A stretch of DNA of 64,000 nt from Lanius collurio (taxonomy: Eukaryota; Chordata; Aves; Passeriformes; Laniidae), in NCBI GenBank assembly GCA_020086605.1, contig JACBWW010000008.1, forward strand, positions 8,834,406 through 8,898,405, written 5' to 3'. Under the pieces are notes generated by a model, which was given only the letters and a program-made list of their open reading frames with translations, ran no database searches and was not told the origin of the DNA. Position 1 is the first letter of the stretch; the number at the start of each line of letters is the position of its first letter. The position numbers and the translations under genes are program-made. This document shows, piece by piece, positions 25,344 through 36,934 of this stretch.

Positions 25344-28204
25344 AAAACAATGAAAGAACACAGATTTATTTGTGAAGAACACTACATGCAATTATTTTCA
25401 GCTAAAGCAATTAACACCTATAGAAAACCTTCAGTTGTGCTTTGCAAAGATAAATGTCTTGGCAATCAATGGCAACCAACAAGTCCACCCACATACCTAA
25501 TAGCTACATAATCATACAGGTACAAACAAAGAAATGTGTCAGTTCAAGGAGCAGTACCTGGAAGAGGAAGGCATTTATGTTTTTACAATTTCTCAGTGTA
25601 TCAGTAGGGCGAAAGTATTAAAGTACTGCTACCAGTTGATTTGCAATAGCATGCAGCCTGGCAAGGCAAAACCAGGGAAGATACCTGGCTAAGGCAGGGA
25701 ATCATTGTCCCACTATTCCTTGAGAGAATTAGTTTCTAAATAGCATTTGAGGGCAGTACACACTTCAGCACTGCTTTGGTTAGTACATTTCCTCCCTCCA
25801 ACAGGTAGGCAGGAACAGTAGGCACACAGTAGACCAAGGTAACACTTACCTCAGGTTTACCATCTGAGGAGGAAAGAACTAAGAAACTACACCTCTCCAT
25901 GGCTGGGTCAGAGTTACAGGGTAGATAATTCTAAAGCTGTTTTTTCCAGTTACTGCTGAGGTCTTATTTCCCACCCTATGACAAGCTATTCCATCACAAC
26001 TCCCTTCCTGATTCCCCTCCTTCGCTTTTTCTTCCCTCCAAAAAATGAAAGATTTACCTACTGTAAGTTACATCTTTCAAGATGCCTTAAGTATTTGACA
26101 TAACATAAAATGATACTGATGTAAAAGATCTCTGTTATAATGCAAATTACTTCCCTATTTGAATATACTACAGGTTTGAGGAGAAAGATTATTCAAGATT
26201 GGCTCTTCATTGATTTAAAGTGCTACTGATTTGTAACATTAATTTCAGGAAAGCAGACTTTTGTACCACTGTGGCCCCCATAACTGAAGTTTATTTTTCA
26301 TGTTTGGATGGAGAGATGGCAGCAAAGCTGTTCCTAAGAATTGGTGCAATAGGCTAAAACAGAACATTTTCTCCGCTTTATCATTATGAAATGTATGAAA
26401 TATGTTTAAATTATATGAAAGACAATTCTTAGGGAAATACAATAGGATTTTCTCACAGTGCTACCTTTAAAAACACTATCTTCATTCTATTCTAAAATCA
26501 TGCTATTGTAGCACCTCATAGGACGTGAAATATATATGCCTTAAGAGATCCCAGATTTATTAATAGGATATTTTTTATTACTAGTGATTGCTAGTGATTT
26601 TGACTTATGTCTAAGTTCCTAATTAGCACACTCTAACAGAACTAGAAGATAAAAATATTTTCAATAATACAGTGTTAAAGAACAAATGCAAAGTGCATCC
26701 ATTAATATTTATAATATTTTTTAAAGGATTGGATACATTCGATGGCTTGAAAAAACAATCGACCTTTTTATTTTCTTATCACAAATATGAAATTCAAAAG
26801 CTTCTTAGGGAAAGAATTTCACTATTAATTTTTTGGTAAAAAACTCAGCAGCAAATGTAAGGAATAACAACACAGCAAAAATTGAGTAAGCATGTGAATG
26901 GAATATAAACCATACGTAAAGAGGTTCATGATCTTTGAAGTGCTAAATGCTACTGTTTCAACTATCAGGGCTCCTACATGTTCTAGATAGTACATTTTTA
27001 CTATCTGAATAAATAAAGAAATAGTGACTGGGCAACTCTGAAAAAAAAACCAAAATAAAACAATTTGAAGACAAGAAGCTGCCATGGATAAAATACATAT
27101 TACATCCATATGATGCTACTGAAAATCATGTAAGACATTTTGAAATGGAGTTACCAAAATTCAATATTGAAAGCATTCATCTTTAAAAAGCTATTAAAAA
27201 TGGACAGGCAACATTCAGACATCACAATTACACTATATACTCAGGAACTGACTAACAACTTGATTCAGCTATGAGTGGCAGCACTATGGGATACGAGTCA
27301 TGGTAACTTGGTTCTGCAAGACTTCTGGCTCCGTGGCATGAGGTTTTCTGCTGCCCTTTTGTCATTTTGGCTGAAGTACTTATTTGTGTTATAATACCAA
27401 CAGTATAAGAAATTTATAGACATTTAAATGAACAACTTTTCCATTATGCCTTTGCCCCAGGACATAGCAATGAAGCCTTTCTTAGAGAACATCTAAAGTT
27501 TATTCTTCAATATATAGAATTTTTAATGATAGTGCTCATCCAGGCTTTTACATTTATAGAGGAAATATGATTGTGGCAAAGGTCTTTTAGCATCTTTTTC
27601 ACATCAACAGAGCTTTTTAGTATTTTGAGCTTCCCGGGTGGCATGTCTGGTATGCTCATCATGAAGATGCCTGAAAGCTAAGAAATGGATCTTCCTTGAA
27701 GTCAAAATTTAAAAACGTTATTCCTAGCTGATGTGAGTCAAATTTTTAGTAAAAAAAATACTCCTTCCAAATAACTTTTAATGAAAAATTTCAGTAATGC
27801 TCACAGAACAATTTTACAACATACACTTTGTGTAACATTTTGAAGGTAAATGCTCTGTGATAATTGGCAGTGTTTTCAGTAACACCAGTACGGATATGTA
27901 CTCTGTTTACTCATGGTATATTTTCTCTTTCTTATTTGAAACTATTTTTTCCTGTTATTTTTCCTTCTATTTTGTTGGATTACTTTACAAATATAAACAA
28001 TTAATAATTATGTAGAAGTGATAAGACTGCAAATAATGAAATTCCAGGGACTACACTGTAGTAACTGAGTGTGAAACACTACTCTATGACCATTACTAAA
28101 ATGTAGGTGCATTGCAGGAAATGTAGTTTGTTTCAAGTTGAATGTTTCATTTGAAAAATAGAATGATCGGCAAATCTTATTTTCCTTACTAAGTCAAAAA
28201 TATG
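25344..28204 (-). other. KDM4C: KDM4C intron block
   Basis: Contains a somewhat GC-richer island (25650-26040) with a strong splice acceptor/donor pair and a Kozak-context ATG on the minus strand, listed separately. Otherwise AT-rich with no recognised repeat. Confidence 0.5.
25850..25900 (-). other. Possible cryptic or alternative exon (weak)
   Basis: On the minus strand GCCATGG (ATG at 25900-25898) opens a 17-codon frame that reaches a consensus donor GAG|GTAAGT (GT at 25849-25848). Within it, CTTTCCTCCTCAG (AG at 25865-25864) is a strong acceptor that could instead define a 14-nt microexon at 25863-25850. The strand is that of KDM4C. There is no protein homology and no evidence of use. 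Chance occurrence is likely in 64 kb, so this is only a candidate. Confidence 0.15.
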
Positions 28205-28205
28205 T

Positions 28206-28470
28206 TATAGAATCAGAGAATGTTGGAAGGGACCTTTGAGGATCATTCAGTCCAACTTCAGGCCCTCTGCAGTACACCCTAAGAATCACACCATGTGCCT
28301 GAGAGTGTTATCCAAACACTTCTTGAACTCTGTTAGGCTGGTGCTCTGGCCTCTTCCTTAGAGAGCCTCTTCCAGTGCCCAATCACCCTCTGGGTGAAAA
28401 ACTTTTTTCTGAACTCCAACCTAAACCTCCCCAGCTTGATGTCCTTCCCTGGGTTCTGTCACTGGTTACT
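28206..28470 (-). repeat. CR1 LINE 3' tail
   Basis: The plus strand shows the reverse complement of a CR1 3' end. It begins AGAATCAGAGAATGTTGGAA and continues through GTCCAACTTCAGGCCCTCTG, the 'cacttcttgaactctg' block and the 'tccctgggttctgtcactgg' block. It is 5'-truncated, as most CR1 copies are, and lies in KDM4C-sense orientation. Confidence 0.93.
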
Positions 28471-28475
28471 AGATA

Positions 28476-30979
28476 TAGATTTTTAAAAAAGAAGTAATGT
28501 TCTGCAAATACACCATCTGAGCTTGTAGTAAGTCAGAAGTCAGCAGCCTCAGTCTACAGAAGGCAATTAAGTTTTTTGTCCTCATCTGCTAATTGAAGCT
28601 ACATGGCATGATAATTCTCTTGGGGAATTATGAAATCTTAAGTACAAAAATTATCTACTGTTATAATAGGTTTCCCTCATAATTCAGTAAGATACGTTGC
28701 ACAAATTCCTGAAGCTTAAAACTTCTTCTGCATAATCTCTGCAGACTGCAGATTCAATTCCATTGTAAAAGCAAGGAAGTAGAGGAATCTTCAAATTCAG
28801 GATTTCACACAAAAGAAGAAAAAAAACCCAAATAATTTAGCATTAGCATGCAGATTATTTAAAAAATAGAAAACAGATTTAGAAGCATTCTGTAACAACT
28901 TTTGTAAAGCTTTATTACACATCTCATTCTATTTCCTGGCTGGCTGTGAAAGACTGCCAGGTTTTCATTTGGATTCCAGCTGTATCTGGTATTGATTTAC
29001 ATCATTAAGCATAGTTTTGTCTTCTATACAAAAAGCATGCAATTGTTAAGAATTATTCTCTTAATTCCCAGCAAATGGAACACAGCTATTATTCAAGCAA
29101 ATTATACTTATTGTCATGGAGGTTTTGAAGATATCTTAGAGCTGCACAGACAGCTCAAACACACAGAACTGCATACCTCTCCAGTGACAGTCTCTACTAT
29201 AATTGTCTTTTACATATCTGAAGAGATATTTCATCAGAGTAATAACTGGAATGAGACTGCTGCCTCACAATTTACTTCACTGCACGTATCAGTTTCAAAG
29301 AACAACTTTCAGGATTTACTGAAGCACCAGGAAGCTTTGAAAAGACCCTGTCCTCAGTGGGTCAGGTGATTATAGCAAAGCAGCAACAGGCAACAGGAAC
29401 CAAACTGCAGAGCAGTCTAGTCAGGGCGGAACAGAGATCTATCTTTTGTGGGATTCTCCTTCAGACTAGGTTTATCTCTGTTTTCTTCATTGATTTTTTT
29501 ACTAAATGATTTACATTTAAATGTTACACATAGAAGGCTCTCCCTTTTTTATCAATTAATTTTAAGGATTGCAGGAGTTTTATGAATCTGGGAAAACTAC
29601 TGTGCAAAACTGAAATTGCTGAAAACAGCAATCCCCATTTATTAGAACAATAATGACAATTTACATATAGATGCATATACATGAATCACTAATTGAATTA
29701 TATTAGCAAATTAACTTTCTATTCAGTTTCAAAATACAAAGAGTATAATTACACCAGCTTTCAAGAGAGTGAGAGAAATGTAAGAACAAAAAGAAATTTT
29801 ATTTTCTGGTTAAGTTTTAGTCATTTTATTATCATTGTTAAACCAAAAAACCCATATTGAATTAAAGAAAATGTACTGCATATGTGTCACCTATGGTACA
29901 ATTTTCCATCCTTGTTTTTTTTTTTTTTTAAGTCATGGACTTGAGATATTTCATTTATAATATAAACCTAACTAACTGATCTCTTAGAATACTGTTAAAT
30001 GCTTATTTTTAATTTCACTCTGCATGTACAGATGATACCTCCTATAATTCTACCCTTGCTCTAAAGAAGTAATGCCCCCTATATCCTTCAGTCCCAAGAA
30101 AGCATGAATACAGGTCCTTAGAGTACAAAAATTTTCATAGATACTTCAGAAAAGCTAAAGAAATTTGTATTTTTAAAATTTTGTATTTGCTTTTAGTAAG
30201 GAGGAGGTTCTCCAGAGAAGATTTCACAAAAAGCAGATTTACAAAATAATTTCACTCTTTTGCCTTACCATCTCTAATAGACTACCACTGCAGCTTTTGA
30301 GATGAGATACAACTGCCAATGTGCTATGCATTGATTTAAAAGAAAAAAAAAAAATCTGACTCATTGTATTTTGAACACTTAGAGGTTTTGGCATTAAATA
30401 TGGGTCAAAAAGCACTACACATATCAACAAGTGACACTCATTAAAACAAATCACACAAAATAGCACTTATATGATAACATGATGTGACAGTACTACTGCC
30501 TTTAGAAATAAAGAATGAAAATTAAACTTTCAGAGTAAAATATTTCACTAGTCTAGATTGCAAAGTTTGACATGGTTAATTCATCACTGAAGGAATCAGA
30601 CAAAGCTCAGTCTGCTGTAGTAAGGAAGCTCATTATTTCATTAAAATTGCACTGTAGTTAGGATTCCTTTTATTAAAAATAATCATCAAGAAGTTGAACG
30701 GTAATTGTTAACCTCCTACACTAGGATTTGGTCTCCCATATAAACGAAGACTGAAAAGAAAAAAACAGTCATGGTTTAAAAAAAAACTCCATTGGTCTCA
30801 CTGTGTAAAGAAAGCAGAAGGACAGATTCAAAGAGCAGTTTACAACTTGTTCAGTAATCCAGAGCAGCAGAAGTGCCCTAAAAAGTACTAATCAGTTTTA
30901 ATATTCTGAATTAATTCTCTTTTGATTGTCTTTGGATTATGCTTTATGGCTTCACTGCCACACAGAAGAGCAATAAGAG
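28476..30979 (-). other. KDM4C: KDM4C intron block
   Basis: AT-rich sequence with a 15-base T run at 29915-29929. One plus-strand open frame of 125 codons (28992-29369) has no recognisable motif and begins at a non-ATG codon; it is probably chance. Nothing else seen. Confidence 0.5.
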
Positions 30980-31489
30980 CTAACAGTCCAAAGGTTGTAT
31001 CAGGCTAGAAAGTTTCCTACTGATGTCCTTAACCCAGACCCAAAAAAGGCAGCTAATTTTGCAAAGAGCAGGGCTGATCCAGCACAGGAGACTTTCTGTT
31101 CCCCTCAGAAGAGAGCCACTTACAACCATAACCTGTCTTCTCTTGCTCATGAAGATGGTCTCATGAAGATGAGGTAGGCCTTTCTGACCTTGGGAACACC
31201 ACTGGTATAAACGGACCTCATCAACTGACTGAGTTTCCACACCCAGAGATTCATATCCAGGGACTATGGCATCTGAAAAGGCAAGTTGGGCAAGAAGGAG
31301 GTTTGCCACCCCAACCATACACTTGCCTCCATTAACTCTTTTTAAGTGACTGCCTTCTGTCTGGTAGTGGGAGGATACAGGATTCCCTTGATCTTGTAGT
31401 TTTTTCTGGTGGCTTTTCCTGTGGTCCTTAACCTTTTTACATCCTGCCAAAGCTCTGACACCAGACTGAGCAGATACGTACTTGGTCAC
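30980..31489 (-). pseudogene. CR1 LINE ORF1 fragment (169 codons still open)
   Basis: The minus-strand frame contains RRQVMVVSGSLLRGTESLL near its C-terminal third and ends IQPLDC. This resembles the conserved core of avian CR1 ORF1 (a 'VVGDSLLRGTE' segment followed by a 'RPSDYYPLL'-type segment). An upstream GCKKVKDHRKSHQKK stretch also suits the basic ORF1 N-terminal part. The canonical GDS is here SGS. The frame is cut off at its C-terminal end, and the ORF2 that should follow at lower coordinates is absent, so it is a detached fragment. Family assignment is from motif memory and is moderately confident. A related minus-strand frame, 31493-31762, may be its upstream continuation. Confidence 0.55.
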
Positions 31490-31824
31490 ACCTCACACCA
31501 TGGCTGTCACTTCTGCCACCTGCTTACTGGGCAAAGGCCCTGCACCGCTCCAGGGAGAATATTGAAGAACAAAGTTCAGAAAGAAGGAGTGCATGCATTT
31601 ACTGTAGTTCAGCAGGGACACACTTAGGACCAGAACACCAAAGTAGCTTGGTGTACCACTCCAACAGAGACATACAACAAAGGATGCCATGACATGGAAG
31701 GGTAGACATACTTTGTTGAAAACAATGCAGCTTATGAGAACTAAGAGAAAGGAATGACTCAAAATGGTGACTCAAAGCTGAACTTTGCTTCATTAACTCT
31801 ACACAAACTTTTTCTACAGGCTGT

Positions 31825-32152
31825 CTTGCGAAGAAGGAAGCAAATGAGCCCTTCTACAGGCAGCATGAAGCAACCTCAAGGCCACAGGCCCTGATTCTTC
31901 TGGGGGACTTCAACAACCCTGACATCTGCTGCAGAACCAGCACAGTGAAACATGAACAACCCAGGGGGTTCCTGGAAAGCACTGATGACATTTTCCTGAC
32001 ATGGGTAGTGGAGAATCCCACAGGGAATGGCGTGCTGCTCAACTCACACTAACAAACAGGGATGGCCTTGTTGGAGGTGTGGAGTGTGGAATTCAGTACC
32101 AGGTGAGGGGGAAGCAGGGCAGTAAGTTTACAACCAGGGACTTCAGGAGAGC
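31825..32152 (+). pseudogene. CR1 LINE ORF2 endonuclease fragment, runs into assembly gap
   Basis: Plus-strand translation gives a CR1 endonuclease segment: ALILLGDFNNPDIC, then a block like GFLESTDDIFLT, then NRDGLVGGV after a frame change. These match the order of the C-terminal half of the CR1 APE-type endonuclease (GDFN...PD...FLE...DNFL...LLLTNREGLVG). Frame shifts and a missing Trp-rich patch mark it as inactive. Its right end is lost in the run of Ns. Confidence 0.88.
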
Positions 32153-32496
32153 NNNNNNNNNNNNNNNNNNNNNNNNNNNNNNNNNNNNNNNNNNNNNNNN
32201 NNNNNNNNNNNNNNNNNNNNNNNNNNNNNNNNNNNNNNNNNNNNNNNNNNNNNNNNNNNNNNNNNNNNNNNNNNNNNNNNNNNNNNNNNNNNNNNNNNNN
32301 NNNNNNNNNNNNNNNNNNNNNNNNNNNNNNNNNNNNNNNNNNNNNNNNNNNNNNNNNNNNNNNNNNNNNNNNNNNNNNNNNNNNNNNNNNNNNNNNNNNN
32401 NNNNNNNNNNNNNNNNNNNNNNNNNNNNNNNNNNNNNNNNNNNNNNNNNNNNNNNNNNNNNNNNNNNNNNNNNNNNNNNNNNNNNNNNNNNNNNNN
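32153..32496. other. Assembly gap (344 N)
   Basis: Unbroken Ns between the CR1 endonuclease fragment and the (GGAGA)n satellite. Both neighbours are repeats, which explains why the assembly failed here. The true length is unknown. Confidence 0.99.
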
Positions 32497-32584
32497 AGGA
32501 GAGGAGAGGAGAGGAGAGGAGAGGAGAGGAGAGGAGAGGAGAGGAGAGGAGAGGAGAGGAGAGGAGAGGAGAGGAGAGGAGAGG
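32497..32584. repeat. (GGAGA)n pentanucleotide microsatellite
   Basis: Eighty-eight visible bases of perfect AGGAG/GGAGA units starting at the gap edge, so the array is longer than shown. The KDM4C transcript would read (TCTCC)n. The frame translating through Ns and this repeat is meaningless. Confidence 0.98.
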
Positions 32585-34194
32585 TTACTAAAACAACATA
32601 CTTAGGATTTTCACCCCTCAGAGGATAGATATCCTTTACTTCATTTCAGAACTGCTTGAGAGGCTCTGTGATTGGTGGAGAACTACATCAGAGATCTACA
32701 TGCAAACAAAAGGTAACACAAGAACATGGCCTAGTTTTAATATAAAATCATCTTACTGATATGAAAGGAAAGGGTCTTTCCAATACCTTTAAGCCACCTG
32801 AAACATAATGGCTACCATATTTACACAAAATTCATCATCAGCCCATGAAAACTTCAAAGCAAAGGCTATGTAATACACTATAGGGGTTATCATTATGCAA
32901 TAACACAATGCCAAAATGCAAAGCAAAAGAAGTGGGTGATTTCTTCAATGGTTTTTTAGTTGACAGTCATCAATATATAGGCAACTATATGATGCATAAT
33001 AAAATCTTCAGGACCCAAAAAGTGTGTTTTATATACCTAGATTAGGTTAAATGGGTGATCACATGCACTAGGTAAAGAAAAATGTTATTGACAGATAAAA
33101 AACAAAGAAGGCTTTTATGGTGTGATCAGTAACCTAAGTCTGAATTTCAAACAGCTAGACAAAGACAGCAAGCCAAGAAGATCCTCTATGAAAGCCCCAT
33201 TTTACCACTTCTACTACTCTTCTCATAGGTGACAGTGGAAAATCCAATTTACTGCACATACATGGATGTTATTTATTGACATATATTTAGTTCTATTAAC
33301 AAAACTAAGTAATACTTGAAAATGTTATGATGATAATTTAAAAACATCTCTGGTAGAGCTACTTTATCCTCAGGTTTTGCTGCATTGAAGAAAGCAAAAA
33401 ATTTAGAAACGAAATGATTCAAAAATTAAGGCTCTGGCCACCCAAAATAAACGACATGGACTGTACTCATTCCTCTCAGTATATTTCTGTTATGCATCTT
33501 CTTTCTTTTGCTTAGATGTAGCGCTGACTTGCACTTTGAACTTTTGTCTCTCAAACAACGATCACTAAGGTCAAAAATATTTAGCCTTTGGCTGCTTTGC
33601 TTACAAAGTGCTCTACAGTTCAAGGTTCTATATTGAGTGATAGATCAATCCCTGCCTTCTGATCTAAAACAAGAAGAAAATCAGTTTGCAACATCAACCC
33701 TCCTTTCATATAGATCAGATATATTGAAAGTCTTCCAAGTCTCATCCATAATCCCATCCCACTGACTGCTCACTAACCATTTCATCACATTCAGGTTGAC
33801 AAGGATTTTAATTTTCCTCTTTTAAAATAATCTGATAGCAACAGATAAACATCTAGTATATATCCCTTATGTCTATGTTGCCTACCTGCTCTTGTAATCT
33901 CTATGCTTTCATTTTGTCCCAATTATTTTGAAAATCATGATGAAAAAGCCCTGAATCACATATATCTGGCAATACTGGAACAAGCATTTGTAATTTACAA
34001 GAGGCTGTCTAGGATAGCAAAAAACTCTGAATTATACAAATATTTGGTTAGCATACTCCTCTGACACCCGCTTGTATGCTAGTCACCATTACTCCGCTGT
34101 ATAAACAAGGAAATCACCCAAATGAACTGAAAGACAGCACCCAAAAAACTAAACTGTAGTCTCCTGTATTAAGAAAGATATCACTTCAAGAAAG
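32585..34194 (-). other. KDM4C: KDM4C intron block
   Basis: AT-rich unique-looking sequence between the satellite and the next CR1. No exon, RNA gene or repeat recognised. Confidence 0.5.
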
Positions 34195-34658
34195 ACATTG
34201 AGGAGCTGAAGCAAGTCCAGAACAAAGCTGGTGAAGTATCCAGAGAGTAAGTCCTATGAGGAGTGGCTGGGGGAGCTGAGGTTGTTTAGCCTGCAGGGAA
34301 GGAGGCTCAGGGAAAATCATACTCTCTCTACAACTCCCTGAAAGAAGTTCATAGCCATGTGATGACCAGCCTCTTCTCCCACATAACTAGCAACAGCACA
34401 AGATAACACAGCCTCAAGCTGCTCCAGGGGAGGTTCAGGTTGAACAACAGAAATAATTTTTCCATGGCAATGGTTGTTAAACACTGGAACGTAGAGCCTA
34501 GGGAGGTGGTGGCATTACAATACCTGGAGGTGTTTAAGGAAAGACTGGAGGCAGCACTCAATGCCATGGTCTGATTGACAAGACAGTGTCTGGTCAGGGG
34601 TTGGACTCAATGATCTCAGAGGTCTTTTCCAACCTAAATGATTCTGTGATTCTGGAAG
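34195..34658 (+). repeat. CR1 LINE 3' portion
   Basis: Order on the plus strand: GAGGAGCTGAAGCAAGTCCA, the 'gaggagtggctgggggagctgaggttg' block, the 'aaacactggaacgtagagcc' block, GAGGTGTTTAAGGAAAGAC, and the diagnostic end CCAACCTAAATGATTCTGTG. It encodes the degraded C-terminal end of the reverse transcriptase plus the 3' UTR. 5'-truncated and antisense to KDM4C. Confidence 0.94.
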
Positions 34659-36934
34659 GGATGGCAGATACATTCAACAAACCTTCATCTCCTGCGTCTT
34701 CATCTAACCTAAACAAACCACATCCAGCAGAGAGCTGCAAATTTTCAATTTCTATTTAAAAGTTATCTGATTTCTACTTGCTATAATGAGATAATTTTTT
34801 ACCATGACTAGTTAAAGAACTACATGGGATTATTGCAAACAGAAAATTCCTAAGAGAAAAAGACACATGACAGTTATCTCAAAGGTAGCTTCCAAAATGA
34901 CCACAGAATTTTTCAGATAGATGGGGTGTGCTGAAACTATGAAGAACCAGAAAGTGCACAGGTATTATACGCAGTTCTGAATACACTAGATCTACACTGC
35001 AAACTGTGCTATAACAGCGAAAATAGCCAGCCAGCAGGTATCAGCTATAAAAAGCAACCACCTCTCACAAGGAGAGAAATACTCTTCCATGATGGTCAAA
35101 AAGCAAAAGGCTCACAACCAAAAGGACATCTGCAATATAAGTCAAGCCTTCTTAGAGATCTGGAATTTCTCCAAAATCATCTAAGTGCTGCCCTACTGTG
35201 AGACTGTACCATCAAGGAATTTATTTTTAATATTGCAGAAGAAAACCAACAAGCTATAGACCAGATAGTTAGCTGAATATCAGACAGTATCAGGTAACAT
35301 GAATTTTTCTGCTGTGTGTTCCAGTCTCTTTCTCCAGCCATCATTTCTATGGAGAACACGTTGCCTTAACACTGAAAGGAAACATAGATGGCTACCTTCC
35401 TATTAAGGGGATGACCAACATGAGACACCATATTAAAGACTAAAGTTCCTGTATACTATCTCTTCCTCAGGAAAAGAAAGTCTTTAAAACAAAGTTTGTG
35501 TCTGCAATAGCTCCTTTATTTACAGTCAAGTTGATGTAAACTTGCTCAAGAGCATATCTCCTACTATGTGCAAAAAAGCAGAGGAATATATAATTTTTCA
35601 AATCCAGGACATTTTCTACGTTCTCTGCTTGTGTTCATATGCCCTTGTATCTGCCTAGTTTCATAAAGTTAAATTTTCTGAACTAATGAACTTTACATAT
35701 TAATTACTCATTTTATGAGCTCCATGACAATCTATGTATGATTTTGTTACAGAACCTTTGGATACAGCCCCTTCTCTGCTGAAAAAAGCAAACAGTAACA
35801 CTGACTACACCAAGAAAATTTTCTGTCATAGTGTCACTCTGTAAAATATAGGCTACTGGAGAAATTGGAAGATGATGGAGGCTGTAGTGCCATCCTTACG
35901 ATGCTGACATTGCTTTAAGACTTATATTTGTCAGACTTGGACAGTGTAGTCTCTCAGCTTGCCAAGTGCCCTGCTGTGATAAGGTGCAAGGAATAAGTAA
36001 GCTGCTTAAGTTCAGAGCTGACAAGACAGATGTAACGCTTGCTGGTAATGAAAACAACACACAGCCATTCCTGAAGACCACACGGTTAAACATGCTGGAT
36101 GTGCCTAGCAAATGATCTGACATGTACAGAGAAAATATGCCACTTCTCCAGAAACAAAATACTGTTTTCTATCATTTGCGGCATTTAAGACACTCATCTC
36201 TAGTGCAAGCTGTGGTGACTGTCTAAGAGACCATAATTTCTTCTGGTAACAGTGGGATCCCAAACAAAACAGCAGCATGAAATAAATTGAATGTTAAAAA
36301 AACTACAGAATAAAAAAAGGCAGGACAAATCACTAGTCTCTAAAAGAATGTGCCATTTTTCCACTAATAAAACTTTAACTAAAACTGATACCTTACCCTT
36401 TTTCTTGGAAACTGCATATATAGTAAGCTCTCAGAGAGCTACTTCAGCTTATAGAAAAAAAATTTTAAAAAGGCAGAAGCCCAGCTATCATTTTTTCTCT
36501 TTAAAATGAACATTAACTTGAGTTACTTTAAATCCCCAGAATTTGCTGTGCAAATCAACTTACTACTTTCTTCTGCAGCTCCTTACAAATATTATTTCAA
36601 ATAGCAGTCATCTTCCCTAAGGAAAACCAGTATCCCTTCATGTAGACAGGTTCTCAAGCATATAACCTGAACTGGACCTTTTTTCTTTCACAGAACAGGT
36701 CTCACAGTAATGTTCCAAGGATCGTCACACAAATGCTTTGTGGCAGAGAAATTTAAGTGACGAAAACAACATGAAAAAATTAGCTTAAAGGACTAAAAAT
36801 CCAAATTTAACCACTGAAAGCTAAAAATTCTCATTGAACTGAGTTTTGAAGTATTTCCAATTATGTACAGGTAATTAATTTATCAATTACTCATAATTCT
36901 ATCCTCAAAACACATCAAATCAATGAAATGGCAT
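34659..36934 (-). other. KDM4C: KDM4C intron block between CR1 copies
   Basis: No recognised exon or repeat. Short open frames on both strands have no motifs. Confidence 0.5.

Noticed and set aside
32001..32591. 196-codon plus-strand frame
   Set aside because: It reads through 344 Ns and a (GGAGA)n repeat, so it has no real sequence support.
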